64,000 nt of DNA, taken from CBINFS01 sp966250015 (lineage in GTDB: Bacteria; Bacteroidota; Rhodothermia; Rhodothermales; DASSAV01). The translations under genes were made by a program, and so were the position numbers. The notes under the pieces are model-generated. The model saw only the letters and a program-made list of their open reading frames with translations. It did no database searches and had not been told where the DNA came from. Where the stretch lies: contig CBINFS010000016.1 of NCBI GenBank assembly GCA_966250015.1, forward strand, positions 14,677 through 78,676, in the 5' to 3' direction. This document shows, piece by piece, positions 1-8,586 of the stretch (positions are counted from its first letter, which is position 1; every line of letters begins with the position of its first letter).

Positions 1-115
1 TCGGGAATCCGCCATTCGGGCGCTTGCCGCATCCGGCCTCGAGATTGCGACGATCCGAGATACTACACCAATACCCCATAACGGCTGCCGGCCTCCAAAA
101 CGCCGCCGCGTCTGA
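1..115 (+). CDS. rpsK: 30S ribosomal protein S11, C-terminal end (partial)
   Basis: The reading frame starting at base 2 gives the last 37 residues of S11 and stops at TGA 113-115. The tail contains the hallmark TPIPHNGCRPPKRRRV that ends nearly all bacterial S11 proteins. The gene begins outside the window. S11 sits on the platform of the 30S subunit near the mRNA exit channel. Its position directly upstream of rpsD, rpoA and rplQ is the standard end of the alpha operon. The following 158 bases up to rpsD hold no gene. Confidence 0.95.
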   Translation, partial: RESAIRALAASGLEIATIRDTTPIPHNGCRPPKRRRV

Positions 116-273
116 TCCGACCCTATCGTGCAGGATGTTTCACCGGGCTGCCTGTCCGCTGAATCGTCCTGCATTCTGGTTGGAACGGCATCGGCGTTTG
201 GTATAAGATCCCGGCTACGGACAATCGACGTCCGTACGTTTGTGCATCAATCAGCAAACGAGAGAAACAAGAC

Positions 274-876
274 ATGGCCCGCTACAGAGGTCCAAAGCAG
301 AAAATTGCCAGACGGTTCAAGGAGCCGATCTTTGGCCCGAGCAAGGCGCTCGAGAGGAAACCCTTCCCGCCGGGGCAGCACGGGCGGACTCGCAGGGGAA
401 AAGAAAGCGAATATGCCCTGCAGCTTAAGGAAAAACAGAAAGCCAAATACACCTACGGTTTGCTCGAACGGCAGTTCAGAAACCTGTTTATTAAAGCTTC
501 GCGGAAGAGGGGTGTCACCGGTGAGATCCTTCTTCGCTTTCTAGAAGCCAGGCTCGACAACACGGTATACCGTCTGGGTTTTGCGCGTACGCGCCGTCAG
601 GCCAGGCAGCTCGTAAATCACGGGCACGTTCTCGTCAACGATCAGATGGTCAACATTCCGTCTTACCAGCTCAAGCCGGGCGACGTTCTGGCCATCCGGC
701 CGAAGAGCCGCAACCTGGCCGTCGTGCAGGAAGCCGTAGCCCACAACCGCCGGTCGTTCCCCTGGCTCGAGGTTGACCGCAGGGAATTGCGGGGTAAGTT
801 CCTCGACTACCCGAATCGTGAAGATATACCGGAGAACATCCGCGAAACGCTCATCGTCGAGTTGTACTCGAAGTAG
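274..876 (+). CDS. rpsD: 30S ribosomal protein S4
   Basis: This 200-residue protein has the full length expected of S4, a primary 16S rRNA-binding protein needed to start 30S assembly. The basic N-terminus (MARYRGPKQK) is followed by the RNA-binding S4 domain at about residues 93-155, where RLGFARTRRQARQLV and NHGHVLVN form the alpha-L motif. No zinc-binding cysteine cluster is visible at the N-terminus, so it is of the cysteine-free type. It lies between rpsK and rpoA. In many bacteria S4 represses its own operon by binding the mRNA; the 158-base leader could carry such a site, but I did not identify one. Confidence 0.98.
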   Translation: MARYRGPKQKIARRFKEPIFGPSKALERKPFPPGQHGRTRRGKESEYALQLKEKQKAKYTYGLLERQFRNLFIKASRKRGVTGEILLRFLEARLDNTVYRLGFARTRRQARQLVNHGHVLVNDQMVNIPSYQLKPGDVLAIRPKSRNLAVVQEAVAHNRRSFPWLEVDRRELRGKFLDYPNREDIPENIRETLIVELYSK

Positions 877-968
877 ACGAGCGAGCTGAAGCCGCGGATA
901 ACTTGCCGCGCGATGCTCAATGCGACGATTCAACGTGGTCACCATAGACTTGATCTAAACCCTCTGAT

Positions 969-1949
969 ATGAACAATTACGCGATTCAGATGCCGGACGG
1001 CGTCCAGGTCGAAGAAGCCAGAGATACGTATGGACGTTTCGTAGTACAACCGCTGGAGCGTGGATTTGGGGTTACTATCGGCAACGCGTTACGGCGTGTT
1101 TTACTCTCGTCACTCGAGGGCGTCGCTATTACCGCGATCAAAATCGACGGTGTACAACACGAATTCTCCACCGTGCCGGGTGTCACCGAAGACGTAGCCG
1201 ATATCATTCTCAATCTGAAGGGTGTTCGTTTCAAAGCCGTTGACACGACCGATTCGAACATCCACCTCGTTCTGAAAGGCCCCCACGAGTGGACCGCTGC
1301 CGACATCGCGGCCGTTACGAACGATTACGTGGTGCTCAATCCGGAACACCACATTGCCGTACTGGGCCCGGATGCAAGGCTGAACGTGGAGCTTCGAATG
1401 GGGCGCGGCCGTGGATACGTGCCATCTGATGACAATAAACAGGCGGATGATCCCATCGGTGTCATCGCCATCGATTCCATCTTCACGCCAATCAAAAACG
1501 TGAAGTATACGGTGAAGCCAACACGTGTCGGTCAGTCGATCAATTACGAACGCCTGACGCTCGAGATCACGACGGACGGATCCATCTCGCCGGAAGAGGC
1601 GATGGGTAATGCCGCGTCGATTCTGCGCGATCACGTGAACCTCTTCATCCAGATGGAGTCCGAGCCGCAGCCTCAGGTGGAGGAGAAGGAAGTGGATGCC
1701 GAGGTCCAGCGGATCCGCGAGCTGCTCTCCCAGCCTGTCGACGAGCTCGACCTCTCGGTTCGCGCGCACAACTGCCTGAAAGCCGCCAACATCAAAAATA
1801 TCGGCGACCTGGTCCGGCGCGAGGAATCTGAGATGCTGAAGTTCAGAAACTTTGGCCGCAAGTCCTTGCTCGAGTTGATACAGGTTCTGGAAGAGCGCGG
1901 CCTGCACTTCGGCCTCGACGTTGATAAGTACCTAGAAAAATCCAATTGA
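969..1949 (+). CDS. rpoA: DNA-directed RNA polymerase subunit alpha
   Basis: The 326-residue product is full-length RpoA. The N-terminal assembly domain spans about residues 20-230 and includes GFGVTIGNALRRVLLSSLEG, the conserved dimerisation and beta/beta-prime contact segment. A linker rich in Glu and Gln leads to the C-terminal domain at about 250-315 (SVRAHNCLKAANIKNIGDL, then RNFGRKSLLEL), which contacts UP elements and activators. It is co-directional with rpsD (92-base gap) and rplQ (77-base gap) in the alpha operon. Confidence 0.98.
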   Translation: MNNYAIQMPDGVQVEEARDTYGRFVVQPLERGFGVTIGNALRRVLLSSLEGVAITAIKIDGVQHEFSTVPGVTEDVADIILNLKGVRFKAVDTTDSNIHLVLKGPHEWTAADIAAVTNDYVVLNPEHHIAVLGPDARLNVELRMGRGRGYVPSDDNKQADDPIGVIAIDSIFTPIKNVKYTVKPTRVGQSINYERLTLEITTDGSISPEEAMGNAASILRDHVNLFIQMESEPQPQVEEKEVDAEVQRIRELLSQPVDELDLSVRAHNCLKAANIKNIGDLVRREESEMLKFRNFGRKSLLELIQVLEERGLHFGLDVDKYLEKSN

Positions 1950-2026
1950 TAATTCGATCGTAGGTGGAGGCGGTAAGGCCGGCTCCTTTTTTACCCTCCG
2001 ATGCGGAGCTATAATTACCGAATATC

Positions 2027-2734
2027 ATGCGACACCAGAGGAAAAGACATCGCATAGGCCGGCCGCATGCGCACAGGAAAGCGACGCTTGCAGCCCTGTC
2101 TACTGCGCTGATTACGCACAAGAGGATAACGACGACGCTTGCCAAAGCGAAAGCTTTGCGGGTTTACGTAGAACCGATTTTGAACCGTGCGAAGGAAGAC
2201 ACGACGCACAATCGGCGTGAGGTCTTCCGCCACCTGCAAAGCAAGGAAGCCGTAAAAGAGCTCTTCGGCGAGATAGCCGAACGTATCGGCGATCGGCCCG
2301 GCGGCTACACCCGCGTCGTCAAACTGGGCGAGCGCGACGGAGACTCGACGGAAATGGCGGTTATCGAGCTCGTCGACTACAACGACGTCCGTCCCGATGG
2401 CGCAGCCGGTACGCGTAAGCGGCGCCGCACCCGTCGCGGTGGAAGCTCGGGGGCAAAACGTACCGAACCGGCAGCCTCGGCTGCCAAGCCCGCCGAACCG
2501 GCTAAGCCCGCTCCCGTAGAGGAAGCCGTCGGAACGGTGGAAGAGGTGGAAACCCCTGAGGACGTCACTCCGGTAGAAGAGGCTGAGGCCCCTGAAGAGG
2601 CCCCGGTTGAGGATGCTACTCCAGAAGCCGAGGCTACTCCCGAAGCCGAGTCCGCCGAAGAAACCACGGCTCAGGCTACTCCGGAGGAAGAATCCACTGA
2701 AAACGCTGAAGACGATAAGAAAGAAGAGGAGTAA
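2027..2734 (+). CDS. rplQ: 50S ribosomal protein L17 with long acidic C-terminal tail
   Basis: Residues 1 to about 118 are ordinary L17 (MRHQRKRHRIGRPHAHRKA at the start, then the RITTTLAKAKALRVYVEPI segment), a 50S protein near the peptide exit tunnel. Family members usually end after 115-130 residues; this one has 235. After a basic linker (KRRRTRRGG) the rest is made almost entirely of Glu, Ala, Thr, Pro and Val in loose repeats (EEVETPED, EEAEAPEEAP, EATPEAEA) and is strongly acidic and probably disordered. Extended L17 tails occur in Bacteroidota-type bacteria. The tail stays in frame and ends at a strong terminator, so it is not a sequencing artefact of an adjacent gene. Confidence 0.96.
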   Translation: MRHQRKRHRIGRPHAHRKATLAALSTALITHKRITTTLAKAKALRVYVEPILNRAKEDTTHNRREVFRHLQSKEAVKELFGEIAERIGDRPGGYTRVVKLGERDGDSTEMAVIELVDYNDVRPDGAAGTRKRRRTRRGGSSGAKRTEPAASAAKPAEPAKPAPVEEAVGTVEEVETPEDVTPVEEAEAPEEAPVEDATPEAEATPEAESAEETTAQATPEEESTENAEDDKKEEE

Positions 2735-2764
2735 TTACAGAACCCTCTCTTCGTGATTGAAACT

Positions 2765-2801
2765 AAAAAGGTGTCCCCGTCGAGTGCGGGGGCACCTTTT
2801 T
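2765..2801 (+). terminator. Rho-independent terminator of the alpha operon
   Basis: A 15-bp stem (2765-2779 with 2787-2801, one G-T pair) has a 7-base loop, a GC-rich core of CCCCG/CGGGG and an outer A/T section, so the T-run TTTTTT follows the core directly. It begins 30 bases after the rplQ stop. Confidence 0.93.
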
Positions 2802-2870
2802 TCTTTGCATTGACTAGAGCTTGATGGCATGTTGCCTATGAGACGGGACGGCGAGACAAAACAAAACAAC

Positions 2871-3030
2871 AGTCCACAGATGGACGCAGATTTCCCGCAG
2901 ATGATTTTTTGAAGAGTGGGGCGTACACGCATTGGCCCAGTGGCTCCGGGGGAGTCCGAAGGCGGGACGTTTTGTGTTACCGAAGGCCCTTAACAAATAC
3001 GTCATCTCCGCGAAGGCGGAGATCCAGGCA
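2871..3030. repeat. Dispersed intergenic repeat, copy 1, with REP-like hairpin
   Basis: Three blocks recur in the same order in the gap at 24.3-24.8 kb. They are a GTCC(A/G)CAGATG..ACGCAGAT block ending in GATGA-T-rich-GAA, a CCGAAGGCGGGAC block, and a perfect hairpin at 3004-3023 (ATCTCCGC, loop GAAG, GCGGAGAT) flanked by GTC and CCAGG. The hairpin resembles a REP/bacterial interspersed palindrome. Function is unknown; such units can serve as targets of REP-associated transposases or affect mRNA ends. Confidence 0.7.
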
Positions 3031-3195
3031 TGCATGCGGTCTGCTCCCACGGTACTAAACAAAGGGATCTACCGCTCAGTCACTCCGTGACGGTTCCCTG
3101 CGTCGATAGCAGGAGAGTCACGCCAAGGGGATCAACTACTGCGTTTCATTCTACTATTGGAGTAATCCAGACATGTTGCACTTCGAGAAGATTCC

Positions 3196-3325
3196 TACTC
3201 GCAAGGCTCGTCGGAATGACAAGTAGCGAGGTGTGGGTAAGTATCTGACCTCACTGCTATCGCCGTCACCCCACTCTGTCATCCCGAGAAGCCGTGCGAC
3301 GAGGGATCTTTATGAAACGCTGCCT
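3196..3325. repeat. Second class of dispersed repeat (GTCATCCCGA type)
   Basis: The segment around 3280-3320 reads GTCATCCCGAGAAG followed by GCGACGAGGGATCTTTATG. The last bases of the window (about 63952-64000) carry the reverse complement of a related unit: CATGAAGATCCCTC, ACCCGC, TTCGCGGG, then CGGGATGAC. A weaker version (CTCGTCGGAATGAC) lies at about 3209-3222. These look like members of a widely scattered non-coding family. Confidence 0.55.
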
Positions 3326-3658
3326 TCTGAATAGGCAATCAAGGTACGTACAGCACGCCTCCACCGATTATGTAGACCTTCTTCGCGTACTTAAACATAC
3401 TGTTCACTTAATGGAAGACCGGAACTGCGGATCAGGCGTTCAAGAAAAAGTGAAAGTCGACTATTTATTTTAACTTGTGCTAACTGGTGAGGGTTGGCTA
3501 TTGCTTTTGGGATCGGAGTTGATTTGGTTGTAGGCTTTCGGCTTCGGCTGCTACTGCGTTTTATTCAGGGTTCGATCGATATGTTACCGGAACAGGTAGA
3601 TTATCAAGAGTTTAACTGAAAGAGGCGTTCCCTGTAAGGGACCTATCGATAAAGCAGT

Positions 3659-5902
3659 ATGATCCAGTCTTCGATCGTCGAGCACATAGCCGAGCATCCG
3701 CTAAGTCCGGAGCTCGCTGATAAACTCGACGCTTTATTAAAGTTGTGCCGTGAAAACCTCCCGTCCACCGACGAGAACCTCATACGGCGGGCTTTTCTGC
3801 TCGGCGCCTGGGCGCACCGGCACGACAAACGTGCGTCCGGCGAGCCTTACATCACGCACCCTCTCGAAGTAGCACGGATCGTTGCACGTGACATCAGCTT
3901 CGACGACATCAGCGTCGCAGCCGCCCTTCTGCACGACGTCGTCGAGGATACCGAATTCTCTCTCGACTACATCCGGGAGGAGTTCGGCGAGACGATGGGC
4001 AACATCATCGACGGGCTGACGAAAATCGGAGACGTTTTTGAAAGCCGCGAGCTTGGCCAGGCGGAAAACGTGCGCAAGCTCATGCTGTCGATGGCGACCG
4101 ACATACGGGTTATCCTGGTGAAGTTTGCGGATCGGCTTCACAACATGCGCACCATCGAGTCGCTCCCGAAGCCGAAACAGCTTAAGATTGCCAGCGAAAC
4201 GCGTGACCTGTTTGCTCCGCTTGCCCACCGGTTCGGGCTCTTTGCGGTCAAGAGTGAGCTCGAAGACCTGGCGCTCAAGGTGCTGGATCCCGATGGATAT
4301 TATGAGATCGTCGGCGAGTTGCGCGCGACCAAGGCCGAGCGTGAGGCTTACATCGAAGCGTTCATCAAGCCGCTAAAGGAGCGTCTGCAAAGTTACGGGT
4401 TCGATTTCGAGATCAGTGGCCGCCCGAAGAACCTGTACTCCGTCTACCGGAAGATGAAGACGCAGAATAAGACCCTGGCGGACATCTACGACCTTTTCGC
4501 CATACGGGTGATCTTAAAAACGTCCGGTAGGGTGGGTAAGGAGGATTGCTGGCGTGTGTATTCGATCATAACCGACCTCTACAAACCTCTTCCCGAACGC
4601 TTTCGGGATTTTATTTCCGTACCCAAATCGAACGGATACCAGAGCCTGCACACGACCGTACTGGGACCGCAAGGCCGCCGCGTCGAAGTGCAGATCCGTA
4701 CCCAGGAGATGCACGAGGTCGCCGAACGGGGTGTTGCCGCACACTGGAAATACAAGGAAGGCGTCGAAGATTCGGATCACCGCTTCGACAAGTGGCTAAC
4801 CTGGGTTCGCGACCTTCTAGAAAATCCGCGCCCCGAGCAGGCAACGGAATTCGTCAAAGAGTTTCGATTGAATCTCTACGACGAAGAGATTTACGTCTTT
4901 ACGCCTAAGGGCCACCTGCTCAGCCTTCCGAGTGGCGCCACTCCGGTCGATTTCGCATTTCAGGTACATACGGAGGTAGGCTTCCACTGTATTGGAGCCA
5001 AGATCAACGGCCGGATGATGCCGCTTTCCTATAAGCTCCGAAGCGGCGACCAGGTGGAGATCATCACTTCCAAAAAGCAGACGCCCAATCCGGACTGGAT
5101 GAAGTTTGTCGTGACGCACAAGGCCAGAAGCCGGATACGTCACTGGATCAACGAAAAAAGAAGGAAAGCGGTTGAGCTCGGGCGGGAAATGTTCGAGAAG
5201 AAGCTCAAAAAAGCGCACATCGAGCTCGACGAGCAGGACATACACCGGTACGTAAACCGACTGAAGTTTCCCAATCCGCAACAGATGTTCTACGAGATCG
5301 GTGTGGGGCTTTATTCGGTTGACGATTTCATCCAGGCCGTCAAAAACGTCAGCAAGCCGGAAGAAGCAGAGAAGGAAGAATCGACTGACGAGGAAATTCT
5401 ACGCTTGCAGTATGAAAACTTCCTCGATACCGCCCAATCTTCCGGCCGCCCTGCACTGATGATAGAAGGGGAGCTTCACACCGACATCGTGACGCGTTAT
5501 TCCCCGTGTTGCAATCCGATCCCGGGAGACGACGTGTTCGGGTACGTCAGCCGCAGCGGAGGGATCAAGATACACCGTATCAATTGCCGCAATGCACCAA
5601 ACCTCCTGATAAACCATCCCGACCGTATCGTACCGGTTGAGTGGAGCCGTCAGAAGGACGTTCAATTCGTAGCGGCGTTGCGGATCATGGGCGAAGACCG
5701 CGTCGGAATCGTCAGCGACGTCACCACAGTCATTTCCAAGAACTTGAAAACGAATATCCGTTCCATTACTATCAGTTCGGATGATGGCGTCTTCGAGGGT
5801 ACCCTGGTGGTGTACGTAAACGACCTGGATCACCTCCGTCGTTTGATCGATCGGCTGAAGAAAATCGACGGTATACACGGGGTTTACCGGTTTGAAGAAT
5901 GA
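3659..5902 (+). CDS. Bifunctional (p)ppGpp synthetase/hydrolase, RelA/SpoT homologue
   Basis: The 747-residue Rel-type protein makes and degrades the stringent-response alarmone (p)ppGpp. The N-terminal HD hydrolase domain is intact (H92-D93 in LLHDVVEDTEF; later FADRLHNMRT at 157-165), so hydrolysis should work. The synthetase domain follows from about residue 250 (LYSVYRKMK, then DLFAIRVIL, later FRDFISVPKSNGYQSLHTTV). A TGS domain begins near residue 408 (EEIYVFTPKGHLLSLPSGAT) and an ACT domain fills about 670-745 (VGIVSDVTTVISK). It stands alone, as is usual for the single long RSH of this group; without a second RSH in view I cannot say whether it should be called rel or spoT. Confidence 0.96.
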   Translation: MIQSSIVEHIAEHPLSPELADKLDALLKLCRENLPSTDENLIRRAFLLGAWAHRHDKRASGEPYITHPLEVARIVARDISFDDISVAAALLHDVVEDTEFSLDYIREEFGETMGNIIDGLTKIGDVFESRELGQAENVRKLMLSMATDIRVILVKFADRLHNMRTIESLPKPKQLKIASETRDLFAPLAHRFGLFAVKSELEDLALKVLDPDGYYEIVGELRATKAEREAYIEAFIKPLKERLQSYGFDFEISGRPKNLYSVYRKMKTQNKTLADIYDLFAIRVILKTSGRVGKEDCWRVYSIITDLYKPLPERFRDFISVPKSNGYQSLHTTVLGPQGRRVEVQIRTQEMHEVAERGVAAHWKYKEGVEDSDHRFDKWLTWVRDLLENPRPEQATEFVKEFRLNLYDEEIYVFTPKGHLLSLPSGATPVDFAFQVHTEVGFHCIGAKINGRMMPLSYKLRSGDQVEIITSKKQTPNPDWMKFVVTHKARSRIRHWINEKRRKAVELGREMFEKKLKKAHIELDEQDIHRYVNRLKFPNPQQMFYEIGVGLYSVDDFIQAVKNVSKPEEAEKEESTDEEILRLQYENFLDTAQSSGRPALMIEGELHTDIVTRYSPCCNPIPGDDVFGYVSRSGGIKIHRINCRNAPNLLINHPDRIVPVEWSRQKDVQFVAALRIMGEDRVGIVSDVTTVISKNLKTNIRSITISSDDGVFEGTLVVYVNDLDHLRRLIDRLKKIDGIHGVYRFEE

Positions 5903-6305
5903 CCTCCGGCCTGGCTCGTCAATCGAAGCTGTTTTTCCTATTCTCTTTCGTGAACTTTTGCCGTAGAATGCCGACATTACGGCTTTCAGGAACGATTGCG
6001 AGCCATTCGCGCAACATCCGTATTGTGCAGTCATTGAATAAGTGGATAAAACATAAATATTTTGTAACACGAGTGTGAGGTCGTTAACTTCTCCAGGTTT
6101 AGGTAGAACGTTTTTCGTAAACTCATGGTGCTGAATCCTCCGAACTATTTATCTTAATTGGAGATAGTGCATTATCGATTCCTTTCGTACCTTGATGGAA
6201 CGGTACGAAATTGATCAGGCAATGCACCGTTCGGTCCCCCGGGGCATTACCTCACCCACCCATTAATCATCATACACGAGTTGATCTAACAAGGAGTTTG
6301 CTATC
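5903..6305. other. Intergenic region between RSH and HU genes
   Basis: About 400 bases with no gene. It is A/T-rich around 6030-6075 and 6150-6180 and contains a 9-bp inverted repeat (separate entry). A clear ribosome-binding site AAGGAG (6291-6296) precedes the HU start by nine bases. The HU promoter should lie here. Confidence 0.6.
6183..6210. promoter_or_regulatory. 9-bp inverted repeat upstream of the HU-like gene
   Basis: Perfect arms TTTCGTACC (6183-6191) and GGTACGAAA (6202-6210) are separated by ten bases. It lies about 95 bases before the HU start and is not followed by a T-run, so an operator or a leader hairpin is more likely than a terminator. Which protein would bind is not known. 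Confidence 0.45.
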
Positions 6306-6713
6306 ATGCAGGACGTTACCATTCAGGACAGAGCCCGGACGTTGACAAAAAAGGATGTCGCACGCCGCGTTGCAGAACTAATGGATGAGCCTATCTATAA
6401 GAGTGAGCCCTGGGTGAGCGCCGTCATCAGTGCGCTTGGTGAGTTGATGATAGAAGCCGATCCTGAAATTCGTATTGAACTCCGCGACTTCGGTGTTTTT
6501 GAAGTGAAGAAGACCAAAGCGAAACCGAAAGCTCGCAACCCCAAGACCAATGAGACGGTCTTCATTCCAAGCCGCCGCAAAACGCATTTTAAGCCCAGCA
6601 AAAAGCTGAAACAGGTACTTCAGACGCCTTTGAAGGAGCTGAACTACACCATTCCGGATGGCAGTGCGGACAGCAAGGGCGACGCTGCGCTGAAGCAAAA
6701 CGGAATGAACTGA
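6306..6713 (+). CDS. HU/IHF-family DNA-binding protein
   Basis: This small basic nucleoid protein of the HU/IHF family bends and compacts DNA as a dimer. After about 12 extra N-terminal residues it shows LTKKDVARRVAELM (helix 1) and then the beta-arm region IELRDFGVFEVKKTKAKPKARNPKT, with the conserved GVF and ARNPKT elements. The ARNPKT proline is the residue that intercalates between base pairs. At 135 residues it is longer than the usual 90-100, with a C-terminal extension of about 30 residues ending in a polar tail. It is monocistronic with a good RBS. I cannot assign it to HU or IHF specifically. Confidence 0.93.
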   Translation: MQDVTIQDRARTLTKKDVARRVAELMDEPIYKSEPWVSAVISALGELMIEADPEIRIELRDFGVFEVKKTKAKPKARNPKTNETVFIPSRRKTHFKPSKKLKQVLQTPLKELNYTIPDGSADSKGDAALKQNGMN

Positions 6714-6832
6714 TTGAACTTCTCAAGGGGGTGTCGTCCAGTCCTCTTTGATGAATACGTTGAGTGCGGGCTGGGAAGCAACTGCTTCTCCGCCCGCCTT
6801 CCATTTCTGGCCTCTGAACCCGTCAACGACCC

Positions 6833-7258
6833 ATGATCCCGGCCCGCGTGGTTGCGATTGATTACGGCCAGCGACGTGTGGGTATCGCGGTTGCCGATCC
6901 ACTCCGGCTGTTCGCCCAATCCCATGGCACGTACGATCCTGAACGCGCCCTCGAAGTCCTGCAAAAGATCTACAACCAAGAAGGCATCGAAACCGCTCTC
7001 ATCGGGTGGCCTCTCACGCTGGATGGGAAGGAAGGCGAGGCGACCGAAAGGGTTGCGGCATACATCGATCGGCTGAAGCTCGTTTTACCCGGCGTCGAGA
7101 TCGTCAAATGGGACGAACGGTTTACGTCGGAGCGGGCGAAGGAAATCATACGCGAGTCCGGTGCCCGCAAAAAAGCGCGCCGGGACAAAGCCAGAGTCGA
7201 TGCGGCTGCCGCTTCGATAATGCTTCAGGAATATCTGGACGAGCATTCGGGCCGTTGA
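6833..7258 (+). CDS. ruvX: Putative pre-16S rRNA nuclease / Holliday junction resolvase-like RuvX
   Basis: YqgF/RuvX family, 141 residues, the normal size, with an RNase H-like fold. VVAIDYGQRRVGIAVAD places the first catalytic Asp at residue 10. WDERFTSERA holds the conserved Glu and Arg, and the DKARVDAAAASIMLQEYLD segment holds the final acidic residue. In E. coli the family trims the 5' end of 16S rRNA; a resolvase role has also been proposed. It is followed by a probable terminator and then def, which is co-directional. Confidence 0.93.
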   Translation: MIPARVVAIDYGQRRVGIAVADPLRLFAQSHGTYDPERALEVLQKIYNQEGIETALIGWPLTLDGKEGEATERVAAYIDRLKLVLPGVEIVKWDERFTSERAKEIIRESGARKKARRDKARVDAAAASIMLQEYLDEHSGR

Positions 7259-7293
7259 AAAACCCGAGTACCAGACAGGCACAAATTCGGCTT

Positions 7294-7329
7294 CTGATGG
7301 TTTATCGATAATCCTATCAGGTTTTTTTT
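7294..7329 (+). terminator. Probable Rho-independent terminator after ruvX
   Basis: CTGATGG (7294-7300) pairs with CCTATCAG (7313-7320) with one bulged base across a 12-base A/T-rich loop, followed by G and a run of eight T. The stem is short, so termination may be partial before def. Confidence 0.6.
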
Positions 7330-7354
7330 CGATCAAAGAAGCACCCGACGACCT

Positions 7355-7924
7355 ATGATCCTCCCCATTTACGTGTACGGAGACCCGATTCTGCGAGAGG
7401 CTACCGAAGACGTAAAGGAGAATACAGAAGACCTTCAGCGTCTGATCGACGATATGCTCGAGACGATGAGAGGCGCTTCGGGTATAGGCTTGGCCGCTCC
7501 TCAAGTCGGAAGGCGCGAAAGACTGTTCGTCGTCGATCTGGAACCAATGGCAGAAGCCGCTGCACAAGAGGGCGAGGTGCTGCCCGAAGGTCCGTTGGTC
7601 TTCATCAATCCGGAAATCGTGTGGGAGAGCGAGGAAGAAGTCGAATACGAAGAGGGGTGCCTCTCCATACCGGACATCCGCGACTACGTAACGCGGCCTG
7701 AGCGTGTGGCAATCCGGTATCTCGATCGCGACTTCAAGGAGCAGGAAATCGAGATTGCGGGAACGTTCGCCCGGGTCGTCCAGCACGAATACGATCACCT
7801 TGAAGGTATACTTTTTGTCGATCGCCTGACTCCTTTCCGCCGCCGTATTCTTCGCAGGAAGCTCCGCGACATGTCCCGCGGGATCGTAGAAGCCGATTAC
7901 CCGCTCGTCAAAAACGGCAAATAA
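7355..7924 (+). CDS. def: Peptide deformylase
   Basis: This metalloenzyme removes the formyl group from the N-terminal methionine of new proteins. All three family motifs are present: GIGLAAPQ (residues 43-50), EGCLS (100-104, metal ligand Cys102) and HEYDH (144-148, two metal His and the catalytic Glu). At 189 residues it has the normal length. The usual partner fmt is not next to it. Confidence 0.97.
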   Translation: MILPIYVYGDPILREATEDVKENTEDLQRLIDDMLETMRGASGIGLAAPQVGRRERLFVVDLEPMAEAAAQEGEVLPEGPLVFINPEIVWESEEEVEYEEGCLSIPDIRDYVTRPERVAIRYLDRDFKEQEIEIAGTFARVVQHEYDHLEGILFVDRLTPFRRRILRRKLRDMSRGIVEADYPLVKNGK

Positions 7925-8058
7925 CCGCATTCCGTTTGGATCTTTCGGGTGTAGGCTGTTCTGTACCGAGAACAGGGTAGGTAGTCCATCGTTAGATCAG
8001 CGATATGGAGTGATATTCCGGGTCACTTCGTCGAGCAGGCTATCTCCAGCATTGCGGT

Positions 8059-8424
8059 ATGGGTCGTCGGGTCAAACAGTACGCCTGGATTTTACTTGCC
8101 ACCTTTCTGGTGGGTGGTGTCCTGGGTCCTGTTGCACATCGGATCCAACACCTGGCATCGGGCTCTTACTCGATAACCGACGCCGCTGCTTCCATCGACC
8201 ACGAAGCGCAAAGTGACTGCGTCCAGGGGTCAGAAGGTTCAGAATTTGGTCTCGAGGTAGGAACGTGTGCGATTTGTTCGGCCATCCTGAGCTACGTCTC
8301 TCCTGAGCCAGCCCTTCTGCTTTCTATTGAAAGCGTAGCGCTTCTCGACCGGGCATTTCCAGATTTTTCGGTATCTCGTTTTCTACCTTCCAACTCCGGC
8401 AGAAGCCCACCGGCGGCCGGTTAA
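8059..8424 (+). CDS. Small membrane-anchored Cys/His protein of a metal-receptor cassette
   Basis: I do not recognise this 121-residue protein by name. A hydrophobic segment (about 8-25) follows a basic start, so it is a signal anchor or signal peptide. The exported part has His27, His31, His48, Cys54 and a CxxC pair (Cys70, Cys73) and ends in GRSPPAAG. A membrane start, a middle CxxC and an RxPPA-like end recall the DUF2946-type small proteins found beside metal-linked TonB receptors. The similarity is one of layout and is not proven. It lies upstream of a lipoprotein and a ZnuD-like receptor on the same strand. Confidence 0.6.
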   Translation: MGRRVKQYAWILLATFLVGGVLGPVAHRIQHLASGSYSITDAAASIDHEAQSDCVQGSEGSEFGLEVGTCAICSAILSYVSPEPALLLSIESVALLDRAFPDFSVSRFLPSNSGRSPPAAG

Positions 8425-8431
8425 CACCACC

Positions 8432-8463
8432 GAGCTTCACGACCGTTACTGATCGTGAAGCTC
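8432..8463. promoter_or_regulatory. Perfect 11-bp inverted repeat upstream of the lipoprotein-receptor pair
   Basis: GAGCTTCACGA (8432-8442) and TCGTGAAGCTC (8453-8463) form a perfect 11-bp stem with a ten-base loop. It starts eight bases after the small Cys/His gene and has no T-run on either side. It could stabilise an mRNA end, attenuate transcription or be an operator for the receptor genes downstream. Confidence 0.55.
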
Positions 8464-8586
8464 CAGCGTGCCCGGTAATCTGTCCAGCACTCATTTCAAA
8501 ACCGGGCAGATCTCCAATCTCCTGTTTGCCGGTATTGAGCTTTGATCGCTCGATGTCTTCCGTTGTATTCAATTGGAGGGTAAAAG

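Larger units (their letters stand above)
2802..3658. other. Gene-free interval upstream of the RSH gene
   Basis: About 860 bases separate the alpha-operon terminator from the RSH start. No convincing coding sequence is present; the short open frames have no recognisable protein character. The first 530 bases hold dispersed-repeat fragments (listed separately). The last 200 bases (about 3460-3658) are T-rich and probably hold the RSH promoter. A 5-bp hairpin (TCCCT, GTA, AGGGA) lies at about 3628-3640, just before the RSH start. Confidence 0.6.

Noticed and set aside
1110..1907. Minus-strand 265-codon frame inside rpoA
   Set aside because: It is antisense to a highly conserved rpoA and has no own RBS or domain.
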